A stretch of 64,000 nucleotides of DNA from Mitsuaria chitosanitabida ATCC BAA-476 = NBRC 102408. Lineage in GTDB: Bacteria; Pseudomonadota; Gammaproteobacteria; Burkholderiales; Burkholderiaceae_C. Of this stretch, positions 17,037-25,555 are shown one piece after another. Position 1 is the stretch's first letter, and each line of letters starts with the position of its first letter. The stretch spans positions 186,001-250,000 of the forward strand of contig NZ_BCYP01000006.1 of the NCBI RefSeq assembly GCF_001598255.1, in the 5' to 3' direction. The position numbers and the translations under genes were made by a program. The notes beneath the pieces are model-generated. The model saw nothing but the letters and a program-made list of their open reading frames with translations, was not told the origin of the DNA and did no database searches.

Positions 17037-17734
17037 ACTGGATCCCCTTGGCAGAGGCGCTCTTCGGCGCCGACCACGGCATCACACGGGAGGGCGACGT
17101 GCTGCGCGGCACCGCGGACCTCGATGGCGAGCCGATCGCCGTCGTCGGCACGACGGACCATGCGCCGATCGGCGTACAGCTGGCGCTGACGCAGGCGCGC
17201 GTGGTGCTGGACGTCATCGCCGAGCACCCGGGCCGCGCCCTCCTGCTGCTGATCGACACGCAGGGGCAGCAGCTGCGCCGGCGCGACGAGCTGCTGGGCA
17301 TCAACCGCGCGATGGCCCATCTGGGCATGTGCATCGATCTGGCGCGCCGTCGCGGGCATCGGGTGCTGGGGCTGGTCTATGACCAGGCGCTCTCGGGCGG
17401 CTTCATCACCTCGGGCCTGATGGCCGACGCCTGCGATGCCTTGCCCGAGGCGGAGATCCGCGTGATGCGCCTGCCGGCGATGTCGCGGGTGACCAAGCTG
17501 CCGGAGGCCTTCCTGGCCGAGCTCTCGACCTCGAACCCGGTCTTTGCGCCGGGCGTGGGGAACTACGTCGCCATGGGCGGCGTGCGGCGGCTGTGGGACG
17601 GTGATCTGCGCGAGGCGCTGCGCGCGGCGCTGGCCGATCTGCCGACCCGCGACGAGCGCGCCGAGGCCGGACGGGCACGCGGCGGGCGCCGCTTGTCCGC
17701 CGACGTCGTGCGGCGCGTGCTCGATGCAGCTTGA
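17033..17734 (+). CDS. mdcE: Malonate decarboxylase gamma subunit
   Basis: A 233-residue partner of MdcD in the decarboxylation step, related to the carboxyltransferase alpha half. VVGTTDHAPIGVQLALTQAR, LLLIDTQGQQLRRRDELLGINRA and YDQALSGGFITSGLMADAC are diagnostic for MdcE. It starts inside the mdcD stop codon and ends 3 bases before mdcG. Confidence 0.94.
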   Translation: MNWIPLAEALFGADHGITREGDVLRGTADLDGEPIAVVGTTDHAPIGVQLALTQARVVLDVIAEHPGRALLLLIDTQGQQLRRRDELLGINRAMAHLGMCIDLARRRGHRVLGLVYDQALSGGFITSGLMADACDALPEAEIRVMRLPAMSRVTKLPEAFLAELSTSNPVFAPGVGNYVAMGGVRRLWDGDLREALRAALADLPTRDERAEAGRARGGRRLSADVVRRVLDAA

Positions 17735-17737
17735 GCC

Positions 17738-18559
17738 ATGACCGCGCTGCATCGGCATCAGATCGCGCACGTGCGCGAATCGGCCTGGGATCGACTGCTG
17801 CGGGCCGATTGGGACGCGCAGGCGCGATCCTGTCTCGCGCACTGGGCCGAGCGTGGTCTTCCGCTCGTCGTCACGCGTCAGCCGGCGGATCTGCCCGAGG
17901 GCGAGATCGCGATGGGCCTGTGCGCGCCGGCGCGCTGGGGTCATCGACGGCTTGCGCTGCGGGTGCGGTGGGCCGAGGTGCTCTATTTCGACGAGTTCCC
18001 GCGACTGGACCAGCTCGTCACGCAGCTGCCGCGAGGCACCTGGGCGGCGGCCCGTGAACTGGTCGCGGCCCTGCGCGCCTGCGGGGCGACGGCGCGTGTG
18101 TTCGGGAGTCACGGCTGGCAGGCGCTGAGCGGCCTGCCGCATGTGCGCGAGGGCTCCGACCTGGACGTGTGGGTCGCCGTCGACGGACCGGTCCAGGCGG
18201 ATGCGGCCGCGGCGGCGATGCAGGCCTTCGAGGCGCCCGCGCGGCGGCTCGACGGCGAGCTGGTGCTGGCCGGCGACGCGGCGATCGCGTGGCGCGAATG
18301 GCGGGATTGGCGCTCCGGCCGCGTGAGCGCGCTGCTGGTGAAGCGGCTGCGCGGGCCGTCGCTCGGGCCGTTGACGCTGACGGGTCCTCCGGATCGTCCG
18401 CTGCTCGTCGATGTCGAAGTCGAAGTCGATGTCGAAGGCGCTGGCGCTGGCGCTGGCGAGGGCGCTCGCATCGCCGTGGATCTTGACCTTGACCCTGCCG
18501 GCGCTGCGAGCGCGGGGGAGCGCTCGCATGCCGTCGGGGCCGCGGAGGTGTCGGCATGA
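17738..18559 (+). CDS. mdcG: Phosphoribosyl-dephospho-CoA transferase
   Basis: A 273-residue nucleotidyltransferase that attaches the prosthetic group made by MdcB to Ser32 of MdcC. The active-site motif FGSHGWQALSG ... GSDLDVWVAV (about residues 127-150) supplies the metal-binding aspartates of the nucleotidyltransferase fold. Known MdcG proteins are about 205-215 residues long. This one has ~60 extra C-terminal residues of low complexity (alternating Val-Asp/Glu, then Gly-Ala), encoded by short GTCGAA/GGCGCT repeats around 18405-18470. The tail overlaps no known motif and may be a slippage-born extension. The stop overlaps mdcB (ATGA). Confidence 0.88.
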   Translation: MTALHRHQIAHVRESAWDRLLRADWDAQARSCLAHWAERGLPLVVTRQPADLPEGEIAMGLCAPARWGHRRLALRVRWAEVLYFDEFPRLDQLVTQLPRGTWAAARELVAALRACGATARVFGSHGWQALSGLPHVREGSDLDVWVAVDGPVQADAAAAAMQAFEAPARRLDGELVLAGDAAIAWREWRDWRSGRVSALLVKRLRGPSLGPLTLTGPPDRPLLVDVEVEVDVEGAGAGAGEGARIAVDLDLDPAGAASAGERSHAVGAAEVSA

Positions 18560-19401
18560 GGCCCATTCCCGCCGCGCGAGTTGCCGCGCCGACCGCGCGC
18601 GAGATCGGACGCGCCGCGGCGCTCGCGCTGCACGACGAGCTGGCGCTGTCGCCCAAGCCGGGACTGGTGACGCCGCTCGATCGCGGCAGCCACGCGGACA
18701 TGGACGCCCACACCTTCATGCGCAGCGTGTTCGCGCTGCGCGGCTACTTCGGCCGCATCGCCGCGCTGGGCGGGGAGGGCGCGCCCTTCCACGCGCTGGA
18801 GCGTTGCGGCATCGAGGCCGAGGCGCGCATGCTCGCGGCCACCGGCGGGATCAACACGCATCGCGGCGCGATCTTCATGCTGGGGCTGCTGTGCGCGTCG
18901 GCGGGGGCCGTGGTCGGGTCCGGTCGATCGATCGAGCCCGAGGCGCTGCGCGAGACATTGCGCGCGCGATGGGGGCAGGACCTGCAAGAGCGGGCGCGCA
19001 AGCCTTCGACGCTGCCCGGAGGGATCGCGGCGCGGCGTCTGGGTTTGCGGAGCGCGTCGTCCGAAGCGGCGCTCGGCTTCCCGACGCTGTTCGAGGTCGC
19101 CTGGCCCGCGCTGCGCGCCGCGCGCGCGAGCGGCCTGTCGATGCGGGGATCGCGGCTGCAGGCGCTGTTCGCCGTCATGGCCGAACTGGACGACAGCAAC
19201 CTCGCGCATCGCGGCGGGCTCGCAGGCCTGCGATTCGCTCAAGCGGCGGCGCGGGACTTCCTCGTCGCGGGCGGCATCGCCGCCCCTGGTGGATGGGCGA
19301 GGGCCGAAGGGATCGGGCGCGAGTTCGTGCGCCGCAATCTGTCGCCCGGCGGCGCGGCCGACACGCTGGCGGCCGCCTGCTGGCTCGACCGACTGGTCTG
19401 A
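18556..19401 (+). CDS. mdcB: Triphosphoribosyl-dephospho-CoA synthase
   Basis: A 281-residue CitG-family enzyme. It makes the prosthetic-group precursor from dephospho-CoA and ATP. SPKPGLVTPLDRGSHADMDAHTF and ATGGINTHRGAIF are the family signatures, and DDSNLAHRGG lies in the C-terminal half. It overlaps mdcG by 4 bases, and mdcH starts 2 bases after its stop. The order A-C-D-E-G-B-H differs from Klebsiella (A-B-C-D-E-F-G-H). Confidence 0.92.
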   Translation: MRPIPAARVAAPTAREIGRAAALALHDELALSPKPGLVTPLDRGSHADMDAHTFMRSVFALRGYFGRIAALGGEGAPFHALERCGIEAEARMLAATGGINTHRGAIFMLGLLCASAGAVVGSGRSIEPEALRETLRARWGQDLQERARKPSTLPGGIAARRLGLRSASSEAALGFPTLFEVAWPALRAARASGLSMRGSRLQALFAVMAELDDSNLAHRGGLAGLRFAQAAARDFLVAGGIAAPGGWARAEGIGREFVRRNLSPGGAADTLAAACWLDRLV

Positions 19402-19403
19402 CC

Positions 19404-20330
19404 ATGGGCCTGGCCTTGCTGTTCCCCGGTCAGGGCGCGCAGCATCCGGGCATGTTGCCGTGGCTGTGGACGCAGCCCGAGGCGGCGCCGCTGCTCGATC
19501 GACTCGAGGCTCTGCTCGACGCCGGATGGCGTGAGCGCTTGCGGGACCCCGCTTGGGCCAGCGCCAATGCCGTCGCGCAACCGTTGCTCACGGGGATCGG
19601 GCTCGCCGCGTGGCGCGTGCTCGCCGCGCGGCTGCCGACGCCGGTGGTCGTCGCGGGCTACAGCGTCGGCGAGCTCGCGGCCTTCGCTGTCGCGGGCGCG
19701 ATCGGGGAGGACCTCGCACTGCCCTTGGCTGTCGAGCGCGCCGCGCTGATGGATCAGGCGGTGGCCGGGCAGGACACCGGATTGATGAGCGTGCAGGGGC
19801 AGGGGGCGTTGAGCCTGACGAGCGCCGCGGTCGTGCGGGCGGCGCCAGGCTTGTCCATCGCCATCCGCATCGACGAGTCGCGCGTGATCGTCGGCGGGCA
19901 CGTCGCCTTGCTGGACGCGCACGCGGCGCGCTGGCGCGAGGAGGGCTTGCGCTGCGCCCGTTTGCCGGTCGCCGTCGCCTCGCACACGCCGCTGATGGCG
20001 TCGGCCGCGACGGGCTTCGCGCATCGCCTCGCGGCTCTGGGCCTGAACGCGCCGAGGGTGTCCGTGGTGTGCGACTTCAACGCGGCGGCGACTCGGAATC
20101 CCGGCGCGCTCGCTGCCGCTTTGGCGGGGCAGATCGCCAGCACCATCCGCTGGGACGAGGTGATGGACAGCGTCGCCGAACGCGGGGTGAGCTGCGTGTT
20201 GGAAGTGGGGCCGGGCGCGGCGCTCGCGGGGATGTGGCGGGAGCGGCATCCGCGCATTCCCGTGCGCTCGATCGACGAGTTCCAGGGGCCCGAGGGCGTG
20301 AGCGCCTGGGTGCGGGGGCAGATGGCGTGA
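19404..20330 (+). CDS. mdcH: Malonate decarboxylase epsilon subunit (malonyl transferase)
   Basis: A 308-residue acyltransferase of the FabD fold. It loads malonyl from malonyl-CoA onto the carrier protein, priming the decarboxylase cycle. The N-terminus LLFPGQGAQHPGM is typical. The nucleophile is Ser87 in GYSVGE, where most FabD-type enzymes have GHSxG, and the second catalytic residue is probably His194 in SHTPLM. It is the last gene of the malonate operon. A REP-like palindrome and an 8-bp repeat array follow. Confidence 0.93.
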   Translation: MGLALLFPGQGAQHPGMLPWLWTQPEAAPLLDRLEALLDAGWRERLRDPAWASANAVAQPLLTGIGLAAWRVLAARLPTPVVVAGYSVGELAAFAVAGAIGEDLALPLAVERAALMDQAVAGQDTGLMSVQGQGALSLTSAAVVRAAPGLSIAIRIDESRVIVGGHVALLDAHAARWREEGLRCARLPVAVASHTPLMASAATGFAHRLAALGLNAPRVSVVCDFNAAATRNPGALAAALAGQIASTIRWDEVMDSVAERGVSCVLEVGPGAALAGMWRERHPRIPVRSIDEFQGPEGVSAWVRGQMA

Positions 20331-20336
20331 GGGAGC

Positions 20337-20381
20337 GCCCGAAGACCCTCACCCCCACCCTCTCCCGCAAGCGGGCGAGGG
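20337..20381 (+). repeat. REP-like dispersed palindrome, copy 1
   Basis: CCCTCTCCCGC (20358-20368) and GCGGGCGAGGG (20371-20381) form an 11-bp stem with one mismatch and a 2-nt loop. The preceding sequence CCCGAAGACCCTC is shared, in the opposite orientation, with the copy at 47496. It lies just after mdcH and might also act as a terminator-like structure. Confidence 0.7.
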
Positions 20382-20462
20382 AGCCGCGGAGCGGTGAGCA
20401 CTTCGCCAGGGGCGACAGAGAGATCAGCGTGTCGACGCGGCAGCAACTCGGCGGGGCAGCGT

Positions 20463-20652
20463 CAGAAGCTCAGAAGCTCAGATGCTCAGATGCTCAGATG
20501 CTCAGATGCTCAGATGCTCAGATGCTCAGCGGGCCAGCTTCAATCGCTCAGGAGGTCAACGCGTCAGCGCGTCAGCAGGCCAGCAGGCCAGCAGGCCAGC
20601 GGGTCAGCAGGCCAGCGGGTCAGCAGGCCAGCGGGTCAGCAGGCCGGCGGGT
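20463..20652. repeat. Tandem array of 8-bp repeats
   Basis: Two blocks of an 8-bp unit beginning CAG: nine units at 20463-20534 (mostly CAGATGCT) and thirteen at 20549-20652 (CAGCAGGC alternating with CAGCGGGT). A 14-base interruption separates them. The array fills the gap between the convergent genes mdcH and the DMT exporter, and its end includes the exporter's stop codon. Reading frames through it are not genes. Together with the REP-like copy it accounts for the 321-base gene-free stretch 20331-20651. Confidence 0.92.
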
Positions 20653-21584
20653 CACCGAGCCAAGGGGGCCTGCGCGCGAACGGCCAGCACCACGCCCAGG
20701 CTGACGACGACCACGCCGAAGGCGGTGACCAGGCTCGGCGTCTCGCCGAGCAGCGGGATCGCCATCAGCGTGGCGAGCACCGGCGCGAGCGCGCCCACCA
20801 TCGAGCACTTCTGCGGACCCAGCAGGCGGATCGACAGCCCGTAGAGCAGCGTCGAGAACACGCCCACACCGACGCCCTGCACGCCGGCGAAGACCAAGAT
20901 GTCGCGCATCGGCGCCGTCGAGAGGTGGGATTCGAGCAGTCCCGACCCCGAGAGCGCGGCCAGCAGCAGCAGCGAGGGGTAGGTGACCACCATCACGCCG
21001 GCCAGCGGCGGGATGCCGGCCAGCCGCAGCCCTTGCGTGTAGGTGCCCCACAGCAGGCTGGCGAGCAGCAGCACACCCATGCCCACCAGCGCCTGCGGCG
21101 ACTGCGTGCCGAAGCCCAGCACCATCAGCGCCACGCCCGCCACGATGAGGGCGAGCCGCTTCAGACGGGCGGCGGGCACGGGCTCGCGCCACATCAGCCA
21201 GCCCACGACGGCGAAGGAGATCGGCGTGGTGCCGGCGATCAGCGCGCTCACGTGCGCGGCCGAGGTGAAGCGGCCGCCCATCGAGGCGATCAGGAAGAAG
21301 GGGAGGCCGGCCCCGAGCGAGATCATGGCCCAGCACCTCAGGGGCAGCCGCTGCAGCACGCGCCACTGCGACGGGACGAAGGGCGCCAGCACGAGGGCCG
21401 GGACCAGGAAGCGCACCAAGGCCACGTCGCCGGGCGACAGGGTCGACGCGCCGATCGCACGGATCGACAGCGAGAAGCTCGCCCAGATGACCAGCGTGAG
21501 CCCCATCGTCAGCCAGCCCGCGGCCGGGCTCTGCGAGAACGAGGGGCGCGCGGCGCCGGCGAGGGTGGGGCTGAGGGACTTCAT
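20652..21584 (-). CDS. EamA-type drug/metabolite exporter
   Basis: A 310-residue inner-membrane protein of the drug/metabolite transporter superfamily with ten hydrophobic segments in two EamA halves (about residues 25-150 and 165-300). LGAGLPFFL and the repeated W-re-P / L-GE-P segments fit the family. It is divergent from an Lrp/AsnC regulator, a pairing commonly seen for amino-acid exporters, so efflux of an amino acid or related metabolite is inferred. The stop codon (20652-20654) lies inside the last units of the 8-bp repeat array. Confidence 0.85.
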   Translation of the reverse strand: MKSLSPTLAGAARPSFSQSPAAGWLTMGLTLVIWASFSLSIRAIGASTLSPGDVALVRFLVPALVLAPFVPSQWRVLQRLPLRCWAMISLGAGLPFFLIASMGGRFTSAAHVSALIAGTTPISFAVVGWLMWREPVPAARLKRLALIVAGVALMVLGFGTQSPQALVGMGVLLLASLLWGTYTQGLRLAGIPPLAGVMVVTYPSLLLLAALSGSGLLESHLSTAPMRDILVFAGVQGVGVGVFSTLLYGLSIRLLGPQKCSMVGALAPVLATLMAIPLLGETPSLVTAFGVVVVSLGVVLAVRAQAPLAR

Positions 21585-21702
21585 GGACGTGACGGCGGTT
21601 CCTGCGGATCGCTGGAAATTCTCGTCGTCGACGTCGAGCGAAAGTGTTCAAAAGCTCCAGGGATTGGCGGCTCGATTGGCAGAAGCTGCTAAGGTTTCGC
21701 CC

Positions 21703-22170
21703 ATGGACAGCAAGGACTACCAGATCATCGCCGCGCTCCAGGCCAATGGCCGGATGACCAACCAGGAGTTGTCGGAGCAGGTGAGCCTCACGCCCACGCC
21801 CTGCCTGCGGCGGCTGCGCATGCTGGAGGAGTCGGGGACGATCCGCGGCTACACGGCGGTGGTGGACGAGGAAGCCTTCGGCCTTCCCGTCACCGCCTTC
21901 GTCGGCGTGAAGCTCAAGGAGCACACCGCCGAGTCCGTGCGCCGGTTCGAGCGCGCCATCCAGAAGATCGACGCGGTGCTCGACTGCTACGTGATGACCG
22001 GCCAGGTGGACTACCTGCTGCGCGTGCTCGCGCAGAGCCTGAAGGACTATGAGCGCTTCGTGCGCCAGGAGCTCCACGCCATCCCCGGCATCCAGTCGAT
22101 CGACACCAGCTTCGCCTACTCGCGGGTGAAGCGCTCGGTGGTGTTCCCCGATCTGTCGGATCCAGGCTGA
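21703..22170 (+). CDS. Lrp/AsnC-family transcriptional regulator
   Basis: A 155-residue regulator. The N-terminal helix-turn-helix (residues ~3-60: DYQIIAALQANGRMTNQELSEQVSLTPTPCLRRL) is followed by an AsnC-type ligand-binding/oligomerisation (RAM) domain with VMTGQVDYLLRV. The ATG at 21703 gives the standard Lrp start. It is divergent from the exporter gene with 118 bases between the starts, so it probably controls that gene in response to an amino acid. Confidence 0.9.
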   Translation: MDSKDYQIIAALQANGRMTNQELSEQVSLTPTPCLRRLRMLEESGTIRGYTAVVDEEAFGLPVTAFVGVKLKEHTAESVRRFERAIQKIDAVLDCYVMTGQVDYLLRVLAQSLKDYERFVRQELHAIPGIQSIDTSFAYSRVKRSVVFPDLSDPG

Positions 22171-22251
22171 CGAGGGGCGCCACACGGCCGGAATCGAGGC
22201 CCCGGGGCGCCGGCCGCGCGGCGCGACCGGCCGGCCCGCGGGGGAGCGGCC

Positions 22252-24036
22252 TCAGAGCTTGTAGCCCACGCTCGCCATCACGAAGTCCATGTCCTTGCGG
22301 ATGTTGAACTGGCCGCCGCGGCTGATGGTGTAGCTCACGTTGGCATAGACGTGGCGGCTGAAGTCCGCGTCCAGCGACAGGCGCGCCGACTTGCGGCCCT
22401 CGATGAAGGCGTAGTCGTAGGACCAGCCCTTCACGTCCTGGCCGAAGATCAGCGCCGGCCGCAGCAGCACGCCGCTGCCGCCGACGTTGTCGATCTCCAT
22501 GCCCACATGCATGCGGTAGGCCCAGGCGGTCGAGGTGACGAAGCCGTCGTTGGTCGTGCAGGCCCCGGGCGTGGTGCACACGCCCGAGTTCTCCGGCCGC
22601 ATGTAGCGGCGCACCGACGGATCGGGCAGGTCCATCACGTGCTTGACCGAGGCCTCGAAGCCCAGCACCGCCTTGCGGCTGCCCCACAGGCCGGGGAATT
22701 CCTTGAGCAGGCCGGTCTGCAGCTGCGCGACCTTGTACAGGTCGTAGCCGCGGAACAGCGTGCCGTTGGGCAGGGCCTTGGCCTCGGCGCCCAGCGGGCC
22801 CTGGCCCGCCAGGAAGGCGTTCAGGAGGTCCGTGGTGTTCAGCTGGATGGGCTGGTGGTCGATGAAGCTCAACTCGTTGAGCACCGACAGGTTCAGCGCC
22901 GGGATGCGGGTCGCGGTGCTGAAGCTCAGCAGCTGCTTGTCGGTCGGATGCTCGATCTGGTACGTGGCGCCGGCCGCGGGCCCCAGGCCCTTGCCCTTGA
23001 GCACGTCGACGAAGGCGTCGCGCGAGTGGTACTTCGCGGCCAGCACGCCGAAGCGGGTGCCGATCTCGCGCACCACGTAGCTCGCGCCCAGGCCGAACTG
23101 GTCCGGGCGGTTCCTGGGCTCGATGTCCGGGCCGCGCGCGGTGAAGATGCCGCGGGCGATGTTCTGCTGCTCGCTCAGCACGTTGCTGTAGAACACGCGG
23201 TCGCAACCCGGCGCGGAGAAGTCCAGCACCGCGGCGAAGGTGCCGCAGCCCGCCTGCACCGAGCCCTCGGGCTTGAACTGCAGGAAGGCCTCCAGCTTCA
23301 GCGCCGCGTTCACGTTCCAGCGCGCCGTGGCGGCCCAGACCGGCACCGCGCCTTCGTTGGCCAGCGCGCCGGGACGCGCGGCGGCGGCCGCGTTGCGCGT
23401 CTCCAGGTCCCGCGATCCCCCCGTGAAGCTGAAGCCGCGCTCACGCTCCAGCGACAGCTTGCCGAGCTTGAACTCGGCCGAGCCCTCGCCGACGGCGGTC
23501 GTGCCGAAGAGGTAGGCGCCCAGCACCTGCGCGCCCTGGAAGCGCGCGCCGCGCGCGAAGCCGCGGTCGGACAGCGGCGCGTCGGGCTGGTAGTTGCTCG
23601 GGTTGTTGCCGTGCGCGACCTTGCCATGCAGTTGCGCGTCGTCGTACCAGGCGTAGCCGTCGAGCTCGACGCCCAGGCCGGAGCGATGCACCGCCTTGAA
23701 CTCGCTGTTGAGCTTGACCACGCGGCTGAAGGTGTCGCCGGCGGCGTAGTTGAGGTCGGAGTCGTCGCCGTTGTTGGAGCCGCCCGGGACCAGCGTCGCG
23801 CGCTGCCGGCTGGTGCGGATGCCGGTGCCGAGCGTGGCGACCGGGGTCCAGGTGAGCGTCCAGTCCTTGGCGTCGCGCTCGCGGCTGACGCCCTGCGGCG
23901 GCTGGGCGAGTTCGCCCGGACGGGTGAGTTCCTGGGGGGAGGCCTGGCTTTGCGCCAGGGCCGCTTCCGGTGCGGCCTGGAGGGCCGCCGCCAGCGCGCC
24001 GATGGCCAGCGTCGCGGCGGTGAATCGGTGATGCAT
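22252..24036 (-). CDS. DUF1302 family outer-membrane protein
   Basis: A 594-residue exported protein of the DUF1302 family. A Sec signal peptide covers about residues 1-29, with cleavage near ALA-QS. The rest is beta-strand-rich with many alternating aromatic/polar stretches and ends in VMASVGYKL, a C-terminal aromatic/hydrophobic pattern typical of outer-membrane barrels. Internal cysteines (for example GVCTTPGACTT) may form loop disulphides. DUF1302 genes usually sit with DUF1329 and acyl-CoA or steroid breakdown genes, but here the gene is alone. The ATG at 24036 is chosen because the signal peptide begins there. The function is unknown; transport of hydrophobic compounds is only a guess. 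Confidence 0.8.
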   Translation of the reverse strand: MHHRFTAATLAIGALAAALQAAPEAALAQSQASPQELTRPGELAQPPQGVSRERDAKDWTLTWTPVATLGTGIRTSRQRATLVPGGSNNGDDSDLNYAAGDTFSRVVKLNSEFKAVHRSGLGVELDGYAWYDDAQLHGKVAHGNNPSNYQPDAPLSDRGFARGARFQGAQVLGAYLFGTTAVGEGSAEFKLGKLSLERERGFSFTGGSRDLETRNAAAAARPGALANEGAVPVWAATARWNVNAALKLEAFLQFKPEGSVQAGCGTFAAVLDFSAPGCDRVFYSNVLSEQQNIARGIFTARGPDIEPRNRPDQFGLGASYVVREIGTRFGVLAAKYHSRDAFVDVLKGKGLGPAAGATYQIEHPTDKQLLSFSTATRIPALNLSVLNELSFIDHQPIQLNTTDLLNAFLAGQGPLGAEAKALPNGTLFRGYDLYKVAQLQTGLLKEFPGLWGSRKAVLGFEASVKHVMDLPDPSVRRYMRPENSGVCTTPGACTTNDGFVTSTAWAYRMHVGMEIDNVGGSGVLLRPALIFGQDVKGWSYDYAFIEGRKSARLSLDADFSRHVYANVSYTISRGGQFNIRKDMDFVMASVGYKL

Positions 24037-24133
24037 CGTGATCGTCTGTCTTGTTATGCGAGGTCCGTCCCTGATGCGGCTCGCGTGGGGGCCGCATCCT
24101 CTCATGCCGGACGGCACTGGCAATCCGTTTGGA

Positions 24134-24153
24134 TACTGTATAAATTGACAGCA
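24134..24153 (+). promoter_or_regulatory. LexA (SOS) box overlapping a promoter and start codon
   Basis: The 20 bases starting at 24134 hold CTGT-N8-ACAG with the flanking TA expected of a strong SOS box, matching the Escherichia coli consensus at almost every position. A TATAAA (24139-24144) inside it would serve as -10. The box ends at the A of the ATG at 24153. Repression by LexA is inferred from the match. Confidence 0.82.
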
Positions 24154-25331
24154 TGTCCCGCGATGACCGACCCGATCCCACCGATGCCCACCCGTCCGAG
24201 GGGCGTCCCGCGGGCCGGCGCGCGCCCGGGATCTCGGGGCCGCCGATGTATGTGCAGGCCGACGCGCTGAAGGGCCGGGGCAGCGCCTGGGCCATCGCGC
24301 ACCGCTTCGAATCGCGCGAGCGCGAGCAGTACGACGATGGCTGGGGCACGCTGGACCAGGAGGCGTCGGAGGAACACCTCGCGCCGAAGACCGAGATCAT
24401 CGAGGAGCAGGCGAAGAAGATCGTCAGCGGCAACCAGTCGCCGGACATCGGGTTCGATCTGTCGATCAATCCCTACCGGGGCTGCGAGCATGGCTGCATC
24501 TATTGCTTCGCCCGTCCGACGCACAGCTATCTGAACCTGTCGCCGGGCCTGGATTTCGAGACGAAGATCATCGCCAAGGTGAACGCGGCGGCGCGCTTGC
24601 GCGAGACGCTGGCCTCGCCCGCGTACCGGCCCGCCCCGCTGGTGCTGGGCACGGCCACCGACGCCTATCAGCCGATCGAGCGCAAGCTGGGCATCACGCG
24701 CCGCGTGGTGGAGGTGCTGACCGAGGCGCGCCATCCGTTCTCGGTGGTCACCAAGTCCAGCGGCATCGAGCGCGACCTGGACCTGATCGTTCCCATGGCG
24801 CGGCGTCGGCAGGTGTCGGTCTACCTGTCGGTGACGACGCTGGACCCGGAGCTGGCGCGCATCCTGGAGCCGCGCGCGGCCTCGCCGCAGCGGCGCCTGC
24901 GCACGATCCGGGCGCTGGCCGAGGCGGGCGTTCCGGTCGGGGTGAGCGTGTCGCCCGTGATCCCTTTCCTGAACGAGCCGGAGCTGGAGCGCATCCTCGA
25001 GGCCGCCGCCGAGGCGGGCGCGACCAAGGCCTTCAGCATTCCGCTGCGCTTGCCCTGGGAGGTCGCGCCGCTCTTCCACGACTGGCTGCGGCTGCACCAG
25101 CCGGCCAAGGCGGCGCGCATCATGGCGCGGCTGCACGACATGCGCGGCGGCAAGGACAACGACGCGCGTTTCGGCACGCGCTTCACCGGCGAGGGCCTCT
25201 GGGCGGAGCTGCTGCAGCAGCGCTTGCGCAAGGCCTCGCAGCGGCTGGGCCTGGGCCGCGAGCGGCACGACTTCGACTTCAGCGAGTTCCGGCCACCGTC
25301 GAAGCTCGAAGGACAGCAGTCGCTGTTCTGA
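24153..25331 (+). CDS. PA0069-family radical SAM protein, SplB-like
   Basis: A 392-residue radical S-adenosylmethionine protein. The iron-sulphur cluster cysteines are Cys111, Cys115 and Cys118 in CEHGCIYC, preceded by INPYRG. The LGTATDAYQPIERKLGITR and SVTTLDPELARILEPRA segments resemble spore photoproduct lyase-like and PA0069 proteins. Repair of damaged DNA has been suggested for relatives but is not shown. A near-perfect LexA box directly before the gene fits a DNA-damage role; I recall PA0069 being listed in the Pseudomonas aeruginosa SOS response. Conserved sequence starts at about residue 38 (ALKGRG), so the ATG at 24246 is an alternative start that would leave a ~95-base leader. Confidence 0.85.
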   Translation: MSRDDRPDPTDAHPSEGRPAGRRAPGISGPPMYVQADALKGRGSAWAIAHRFESREREQYDDGWGTLDQEASEEHLAPKTEIIEEQAKKIVSGNQSPDIGFDLSINPYRGCEHGCIYCFARPTHSYLNLSPGLDFETKIIAKVNAAARLRETLASPAYRPAPLVLGTATDAYQPIERKLGITRRVVEVLTEARHPFSVVTKSSGIERDLDLIVPMARRRQVSVYLSVTTLDPELARILEPRAASPQRRLRTIRALAEAGVPVGVSVSPVIPFLNEPELERILEAAAEAGATKAFSIPLRLPWEVAPLFHDWLRLHQPAKAARIMARLHDMRGGKDNDARFGTRFTGEGLWAELLQQRLRKASQRLGLGRERHDFDFSEFRPPSKLEGQQSLF

Positions 25332-25555
25332 AGGGCGTGATGCACGGCGCGGACGCGGGAGCGAGGGCGACGTCGGCAATGCCTGACCCCGCTTGCGGCG
25401 CATCTCGCAATGGCCTTCCCCAGTATGCGTGGGGGGAGTGACCTGCCGAGATCAGCGCCCCCCACCGAAACGCCCTTCGGAGGGACTGCATTGAACGCTG
25501 TGTCCTCGCAGACTGATGGTCTTCGGGTCGTGGGACTCGTATCAAGGAGCGAGGG

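Noticed and set aside
20463..20652. Possible CRISPR array
   Set aside because: The unit is 8 bp with no spacers and no cas genes nearby, so it is a simple tandem repeat.
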